Positions 38,501 through 47,500 of a stretch of DNA of 64,000 bases are shown here, in pieces (positions within the stretch are counted from its first letter, which is position 1; each line of letters begins with the position of its first letter). This DNA is from Enoplolaimus lenunculus (taxonomy: Eukaryota > Nematoda > Enoplea > Enoplida > Thoracostomopsidae), in contig JASANG010001598.1 in the NCBI GenBank assembly GCA_030248215.1, positions 1-64,000 of the forward strand, in the 5' to 3' direction. The notes beneath the pieces are model-generated. The model had not been told where the DNA came from, searched no databases, and saw nothing but the letters and a program-made list of their open reading frames with translations. A program made the position numbers and the translations under genes.

Positions 38501-41500
38501 AGTAATTCCTGAGATTCGCGTTGGACGAACAGACGAGAGGACAACAACCTTCCGAACCCAGATAAAAAAGACAAGCAAACTTCGCTTCGCTCATAACGTA
38601 ACGTCCTTTCAAAATACCTAGTTACGTCTCTGCGCTCAACTTAAGTATACAGAAGTGTTATATGTTTATTTCCATAGATAATAATTATTTAACCTTATTG
38701 CTATAGTAAATAGGTCGTGTCCTAAACGCCTATTCAAAACGGCAAACAAATAAGCAGCTCTACTTTTCGAGTAGCAATGATGACACGCGTAATGTGAAAC
38801 GTCTTTAAAACGTTTATATTGCACTTTTTGCCGTAAGGTGTTAGTTGTCGAAGCTGTGGAACTTCCATCATCATCATCGTCCTCGTCTTCGCCACATTCA
38901 CTTTCGCTGGCCGATGTATAATCAGCTAAAACCAAGGCCTAAATTAAGCTTAAACGTAATTCGTCTCCTTAAACAGCAGCTTCGCGCGCCTAGCGTGGTA
39001 AACCAGCAACCAAATACTTTTTGACGGTTGATGCAGTGTTTTTGATAATCGTTAACTTATCTGCCAATTCTATTTTATAAGAGTTAATATTTTGGTAATT
39101 TTTGCAGCTGGTCCCTTCCAATAAAAATTTTCGACTATGCCACAGGACATTAGTCTAACAACAAGAATAAAATCTTTCGCTGACAAAATTAGAGCCCAAA
39201 CACAGCAAACAACCCCAGCGGCGTAACCAGGGAGAGAACCTCCATTTTATAAGAGTTAATATTTTGGTAGTTTTTGCAGCTGGTCCCTTCCAATAAAAAT
39301 TTTCGACTATGCCACAGGACATTAGTCTAACAACAAGAATGAAATCTTTCGCTGACAAAATTAGAGCCCAAGCACAGCAAACAACCAGCGGCGTAACCAG
39401 GGAGAGAACCACCATTTCCAAAAACGTACCAAATTCATTATTGGGTCCTTTCGTTCCATCTGGGCCAGCATTATTTGACTGACCGTTGCTGCTATTGTTA
39501 TTGTTACTGTTGCTCGGAGGTTTGATCCGCCTCAAAATGTTTGCAGGCCGCCTTGCTCGAGTACGCGGGCGAATCGCAGCTGCGGGTGGTGTTTTTTTCC
39601 ACAAATAGTAATACTGAATGAGATCAGCCTGCAATGAAGAAATGCAACAAACTTTACGAACAGCTCGAAAATCCAATTGCATATTCAATCTATGGCCCGT
39701 GTTACAAGTGTCTGCCAACTAATCCTAAAACATTGCCAGAAACTAAGCCAAAGTCCCAGTGGAAGGAAAGTCCTCTATAATATTTATCATGGGCCCGGCG
39801 CATGATTAAAATTTAACCAACCAAGCGGCAAATTTTCACAATAATTCAATGGTACCAACTTCTCAACCAAAATATTACGTATATCGAATTCCCAAGTGTA
39901 TGTAAATTCCTTTGAAAAATCTAACATTCCAGTAGATCGATATTTGACTCCCTAAACATAAATGAATCTTTTTCAAAGTGTAACTAACTTACGGTTTCCT
40001 TATGTGGCAACAGCTTCTTTTTAATTTTGAAGAACGATTTGCCAAATTGTTTGACGCCTTTGACGAAAATTTTCTAAAAACACAAGTAAAAAACGAAAAA
40101 CTACAGACCAAACCAAAACAAAAACATAAATATATATAGTAAAAATGAACAGCTTTCTCGACTACGACTTTGAAATGTCAACCAGTTGCATCCCGCACAA
40201 CTTTTACTATAAATTTGACAACTTTCAAAATTTAACAAATCTTCCAACATTATAAAACAGCGCAATACATTTAAGCATGAGGCGATACATGTCACACAAA
40301 TTTTACAATAGGTACCAACCATAGTTATTACACTCCATTGATGAGATTCTAAAGCTCATATTCGCAAATGCGTATAGCAACGATACTGTCACTAGTTAGC
40401 GAGTATTCATGTTCAAACTTACGAACTCTTATAGTTACGGATCTGACAATTGTACAGTATTTAAATGTAATCCGAGCCAAGTTAAAAAATATGCCAAATT
40501 CGAGTGTGCTAACCAATGTACTGTAACAATACTAAAAGTCATTCCACACGTCAACACCTTACCGCATCTTCTTGTGTCCATTTTTCTTTGGCGTTTTGTG
40601 GCATTGGCGTTGTTCTAAGAGCGTCTAACGATGCTCTAGTATCATAGTTATTGTCGTGGAGCTATACAACAACATAAATTAGTAAACAATAAGCCGTAAA
40701 CGAATCCAGTAAATATTACTTCGAATGATTTCAATACAACAGACCTGATGCATTGCTGTGTCACAGCGCAAACAAGTTCCGATGCTGTGTCACAGCGCAA
40801 ACAAGTTCCATTGTTACCAAAATGCTAAACACAGAACCGAACCCATAAATTGACATTTTCGGATCTTTCATAATAACCTGCATGCACCGTACAACAGTTT
40901 TCCCGTGTCTACCATGAGCCGATCGAAAAAATTGTAACATGTACACATGTCCAGGATATATAATTAATATATAATAATACTACTCCTCTCAGTTATGACA
41001 CAGGAACCAAATGCAACCCAAAAAGAATACCTCACCGCTCCGTTCCTAACCATACTAGTCAAGTGAAACTTCATTTGCTTCAAAACCAAACCTACCACTT
41101 TGAGAGCTTCAATCAAGCATACATCGCGTCGTATGGCGCACTCAACACTGCCACCCGAGCCATTTTTAAAAGTTTGTACATCTGCTGCGTCATTGCTATC
41201 GCTTTGTAGTTGATGTACACGCTGCTGGGCACCATTTCGACCTTCGGACACTCCCGAAGACGGCGACAGAATATTCAAACTCGACGAGTTGTTCACTTCC
41301 AACCCAGTCGAGGGCCCTCCGGTTGAGCTCAGCTGGTTCGGTTTAGGACCACTGGCTCCGTTGGCAGAGCTTGAGCTTTGGGACTCAGAATTTTTCGACA
41401 ACGCTGTAGACGTCGTCACTGTACACGCTGTTGTAGGGCCAACAATGTTCGGTGAATCACAATTATTACTTACACAATCTATGGTGCTACAATTACTATT

Positions 41501-44500
41501 ATCGTTACTGTTGCTGTTGCTGTTGCCGGAAGTCTCTCTATTCGCTTGGACTTGATTATTAATAGAGTGACGTTGTTCCATTTGATTTCTGAAAACAAAC
41601 TTCGTTAATGCTTCCAAAATTTCTAACAAACGTCCTTATAACTAAGATTACCTTACCACAGAAACCAGTCGAAGCTAAAACCTAACGTCCTTTTACATGC
41701 CAATTGCAAGCAAGTCAACAAGTCATCTTAGCTACGTTATGACAAATTTTCTAACAGCAACACAAACCACCATTGGAAATCTTTATGGAACGTAACCCCA
41801 CTCAGGCATATTCAGGGCGGCAGTGGCATTTCATGTCGCGGTTACTCAATTTTACCTTATACTTAAAATCGAGACCAAAACTTTAATCACCATCGCCGTG
41901 TAGCACCCGTCCCCCATCAAAATTTAACCTATATCTCGGCACCCGGTAGGGCGTTGGGATTTCCCATCCCTCTTTACAAAATTCAACACACGTTTTTGAC
42001 ATACTCCCTACGCTACCCACATTCTACAACCCTCTAAACCTTCACCCGCCCACCATACACCCCCGCACTTACCTTACAGCTACCAAAAAGTCGTCCAATT
42101 CTTCGTCGTCAATAGCACCAGGTAACCATATCGGAGTTTCATACAGGATACGTGGTGGTTCAACTGGCCGCTTTACGCTTGAGACCATCATTGTGGTTCC
42201 AGACGGCCCGTGTCCAAAAGCACTGCCATCTGCGACCTTCACCGGACTTCTTACATCACTTACACCGACTTTCTTTGCCACACTAACATAATTCTCACGA
42301 CTACTACTTGCCGAAATAGTGCAACCTGTATCCTCACTCACAATGCTAGTAGCTAAGTCATTTACCCCAGACAACTGACACTTTGACCCGTCAAATAGTT
42401 TTTCATCTTGACTTTCTGTCCTCAAATCGCATTCTTTATCAGTAGTTGTAGTTATCGTTTTGGCAGTGCCTTCGCAACATTTAGCCTCATCTCTCTTCAG
42501 TTGTAGTTGAAGTTGTTGTTGTTTCTGTAATCGTTCACCGGCGCGTTTGTTTTGCTTTTGATAATCAGAGCAAGCTTCCGATTTCGGTCGTAGCTCGGGT
42601 AGAATCGCCTAAATGCAAAAAGGTACAACATAAGCAATTTCATCGCTTCTGACAATGCTTAAGACGTAAATGCACATTAATATAATGTACCGTGAAACTC
42701 AAAGTTTGCTGGCCAAGCTAGTCCTTTTACTTCGACATACCTGAGCGCAGGGTGCGCCCGGATATCCGGATCCGGTATAAACTTACCGAATGTTTACGGT
42801 AGCGGTCCCAAATTTTATGTAACTGATTTTACTAGTGAGCGCCTTTAACATCTTGCTACGATTGCAATTCTGGACAAGTTAAGATGTTCAAGTTTTGATA
42901 CACTAAAGTAAAAATAAACTCAGAAAACATATATTTTGCGCAACTCAAATACTTCATATAAAACACAAGTTTTATTGCTATGTCTGGTTAACATCCGGTT
43001 CCGGTAAAAATTTCACTATCCGGATCTGGTAAATTAATATCCCCTTGCACCCTGCTTAAGCCAAAATTAATTTAACGCAATCCAAGCCATCACAGGCCCA
43101 ATAATCTGGCCTGTCCCTCTTCCCACTTTTGTGGATCGCGGGCTTGCTCCCGGTTTCATTCCGGATACAACTGAAGAGTTGGTTGGCAGTTTAATCTACC
43201 ATCAATTGGTGATAAGCGTAGTAACTTTTATTTAAACCATTGAATGGTGAGGTTCGAAATTTATTGTACATTTCGCATTTGATTTGCCCTGCCTCTGTTC
43301 CAATTTTGAGATCTGCAATTGCAGGAGTTCGTCAGTTTGAAAACCTATCGCTATCTGGAGATCCGGGCTATACGCATCCGAGAATATGGCCCCTTGTACT
43401 AACTGCTAACTTTCCCTATCCAATACGCACTTCTGAGATAATTCATTCAAACAACATTTTTGACAGTTTTTGGGAGACAAATGTTCCCAGAAGTGGTGTA
43501 TTCGCGCTACGTATATTCTAGGTTTTCAGTTTGTTATAAAAGGTGTATATACATTACACAAAGTGGGAGCCATTAACGAAGGGTAAAACAAAAATGGATG
43601 GGGATGTTGGGATGGGAGCAGGCACAACCAGGGAGTGCCCAGCTAGTGTTCGTGGCTAATTTTCAATTCTGTAACGACAAATGTCATCAAAACATTTGAA
43701 ATATCACCCCCAAAACAAAAGCTTACAAATATATTTTATTCAAAAAACTACTAATCTTGGGCTAATTTACGTACCTGATGCCTTGGTCCAACCCGAATTT
43801 CTCCTTGAATAGATGCCAGCCGGCAATTTTCTGGATTGTAGCCCAGAATGTAGAAAAAGTTGTTATCGGACACAATTGTTGAACCACCGGCACCAGCACT
43901 GCCGCAAGTGACACCATTTTTTCCAGCAATCGCACCAAAATCGCGACGCGCCGCGTAAATATCTTTGAAATGTGAAACTCGGCATTTGCCTCTGAAAGTT
44001 TAAAAGCACAAATAACGTCGTGCATAACTAAAACCAAAGTTATGACCTTTCTACGGTGAATTAAAAATCAAGAAAAAATCATAATAATAACCTCAATGCT
44101 GACAAAGATAACTTATTCAGCACCTTACGTCCACCAGAAAAGCTCCCCTGCACAAACAATGAATTAATTAAAACAGACTGAGACTCCGGATTCGGAAACC
44201 TATATCGGCGGTACATTTTATAATTCCGCTAGCATGTGTATCTACGGAAATTTAAAGTTGTTTATTCATGAAATAAGGAAATTTTGAACAACAACAACAA
44301 CAACAACAAAAACACAACAACAACAGCAGCAGCAACATAGTTTAACTCCATTTCAGCAGCTGACGCAGGATTCGCAACAACAACAAAAACAACAACTGCT
44401 GCAGCAACTTCCGCACCACCAACATCATCAGCATATTCATCAACATAATTACTCCGAGCAGCATCAGCACACACATTTGCATCCGCAACAACATCAGCAA

Positions 44501-47500
44501 CAACAACAATACCAACAACAGTTGTTACAACAACAGCAACAACAGTTGCTACAACTTCAGCATTACCAACAACAGCAGCAGCAGCATCAAAAAAAAACAA
44601 CAACAACAACAACAAACAACAACAAACAGCAACAACAACAAAAACAACAACAACAACAACAACAATAATAATGATATTAACTAACCTTAAAGACAGCACA
44701 TGATATGTATCAATCGCTTCAGAAATGAATAATTCGCGGGAATGATAGAAGTCTCGTTTATCACAAGAATTGAGGGGTGTTCCTGAAAAAAAACAGCAAA
44801 CTAAAAAAATGTCGCCATTTCTGTAAATAGCACTTTTGTGTGCCAATGATATATTATACACACGATATTTGCCCAGCACTGTTTGCTACAGCTAGGCAAA
44901 TGTGCAGCTAACCCAGGCACCACAAAGAAACCAGCACTGGGTTTAGTCAGATGACTTAACGAAAAAAAACCAAGATTATAAATAGTACCGGCAGCCATCC
45001 CACTGGCAAATCTAAAAGGGCCACCCATTATTTCACTCCAAGCAGGGATCGAAACAAAAATGTTGTCTTTCTTAGAATCTCATACTAAAAATCAGTCACT
45101 GAGCCAGCCCAATCAGACGACACAAATCCACACACAGCTCACTGACAGCAAACTAATGAAATTAAAATGCTATAAATTGAATTTTGAAATCAAATAAGTG
45201 TTACTATACACGTATAGCGTATTTTGCACATAGAATCTATAAGCTCCTGTACACTTCCGTCACGTTTAAGACTTAGGTTTGTGTAGATTTACACCAAAAC
45301 AGATGCTTAAGGAAAGGCTTACGCTTACGTAAGCCTATTTCCTACGCCTAAGCCTGTGGAGGAAGTGTACAAGAGCCCATCTTGTATCACCACATGTGTA
45401 CACCAGAGTTCCAACAGGACACAAATATTGCTGAAACAGGAACAGGAACCGGAATTTGGAATAATTTTCATCACAGAATTATTGTTGGACTTTTTAGAAA
45501 ACATGCCAAAAATGGCTTAAGCGAAATTTCAGCTATTTAGTCATCAACTTCTGCGAAAACACAACAGAAACAGTTTAGTAACAAAATGGAAGTAATTGGA
45601 AAAACATTCATGACGAAATAACAATATTTTTAAAGAAAAAGTTTCCAATATTTAAATGTGATTAGGCATAATTTGCCACTAAAACATAAAAATTCCGGTT
45701 CCTGCATCTTTGAATGCAGGAACAGGAACAGGAATTCAATTTTTGCAGAAATTTCGACCGGAACAGGAATTCCGGTTGAACCCTGGCGTACACATAGAGT
45801 TAGAAGCCACAAACAATATATTCACCCTCGGACACCATGGCCGATATGAAAAAAATGAACACTTTTACATGTTTAATCCACTATTTCCACAGGGTACAGA
45901 ACTTGCAGAACGGAATATCAATTCAATTTATTGACGTTTAATCCGGTGGTTTAAAAGTTAAACAATACTTGCAACTATCAGAATCGTACGAAATAAAAGT
46001 GGAGGCAGAGGCGCCCAGAATCTAAATAACACTGTTTTTTTGCATAATCATTAACGATTACATTTTAACACAACCAATATTTTACGACTTTTTTGTTGCC
46101 CGTGATCACCGATTCACAGCGCTAAAACCTCAACCCATTACGAACGGCCAAAACAATTTTAGAAGGCGTGTGATACTGAAGCATCAAGCTTGCTGACAAG
46201 GCTAAACCTTTTATAACAGGGACCTAAATTTTTGCAAGGGGCTGACTGACTAAGCCCCCGGCCTCGATGTTCCTGCGGCGCACCGAGACAATACAACAAG
46301 TGCACATACACGACTATCACGTCACGTACCATTTTCAGTGAATCGATCTTGAACCAAAGAACGATACACTGAATCAGGCAATTCAGACGGCCGATAAAAC
46401 CATTTGACCAGAACGTGCAGTTGGTCACGTTTACGCTACAAATAAACAAACAAACAAAACATTGCAATCGTCTCGTTGTAAAAATATACGTATCTTTATC
46501 TACGGCCACCACCTATTACCAGTTAGCGATAGCTTGTTGAAGTGATGAACTTCTGACACTGACGATCCCAAAATCGACGCACAATTTGGACTGATCAAGT
46601 ACGAAAAACGTGCTGAATTTCGAACCTTTCCGTTCATGGGATTCAAAAGCTACAAGATCTATAGCCAATTGATGAGAGGTGTAACACAAATATGAGAATG
46701 CTGGTCTAGAAGATGTATTTTCAACTGTGTCTAGCACGTATCACCAGTTAACGGTATTTAATTAAACTAGCAAACTATTGCCGTTATCGCTTGCACAATT
46801 TGATTAGAAGGCAAATCAAATGCAAAAGCAAAAATGTACTGAACTTCGCTATTCATTTCGGAACTAGAAATTTTGTGACTGTACGGATAAGTTGTATTGA
46901 CAAATATAATATTGATTTAGGGTGTCTGTTGGCTGGCAACAATTTTCAAAAAGGTCGCATGAACAAAAAGCTAGCCTACAATCAATTATTGATAAGTTAA
47001 CTCATCGAAAGCAATTTAATTCTAATCGGAATTGGAATTCCGATTGCACCCAAATATATATGTACAAGTGCAACGGCGCTGGGTTAAGGGGGTCCCGCGG
47101 GAAGCCGGACTACGGGCCATCCACCAAATCCACCAAAAGGGTCTCATCATTTGAGAGTGGACGACAATATATATTTGAATTTAAAACGTGCCTGCTCGGG
47201 CCATAATTTGGGCTTTTTTCGCAGTTGCAGAATCTACAATTTAGTTCAGGGTCCAGCTGGTTTTAGTAACACATTCGCAAGCAATAATTGGTATTAGGGA
47301 GCAGAGAGATTTTGAGGTGGGGAACGCGGTAAGGAGTCGGTAAGCTTATAGATTACAAGTTGTCGGCCGACGAATAATTGTCCTGATACTGAACTAATAT
47401 ACTGGCTTACCATTTTGAATGCTTGAATACACGAAATAAAGTACGGTTCTTCAGGTCGTTGACTATCCAAAAATACACAGTCTAAAACAAAACGAATCTA

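Larger units (their letters stand above)
37345..40661 (-). other. Atrophin exons 8-12: SANT domain and GATA-type zinc finger
   Basis: Exons 8-10 (40661-40563, 40073-39993, 39628-39430) give [29 protein letters not shown] and [12 protein letters not shown], the SANT fold of RERE. They are followed by a basic tail, [12 protein letters not shown]. Exon 11 (38925-38764) is acidic and ends with the first finger half, [10 protein letters not shown]. Exon 12 (37673-37345) supplies [18 protein letters not shown] and FKKFAELP. All four zinc Cys are present (CxxC-x18-CxxC), with the intron between the two knuckles. Confidence 0.93.

Noticed and set aside
43240-43521. A 93-codon plus-strand frame in atrophin intron 5
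   Set aside because: No family similarity, no splice or promoter context, and it is opposite to every supported gene.
44262-44879. A 205-codon minus-strand frame running from exon 4 into the inverted copy
   Set aside because: Only the [19 protein letters not shown] part is exon. The frame passes through a good donor (GTTAGT) into antisense repeat, and phase continues correctly at 43991.
44801-45028. Minus-strand frame starting [14 protein letters not shown] as an extra atrophin exon
   Set aside because: Exons 3 and 4 already join in phase, no matched donor fits, and RERE has no extra sequence at this point.
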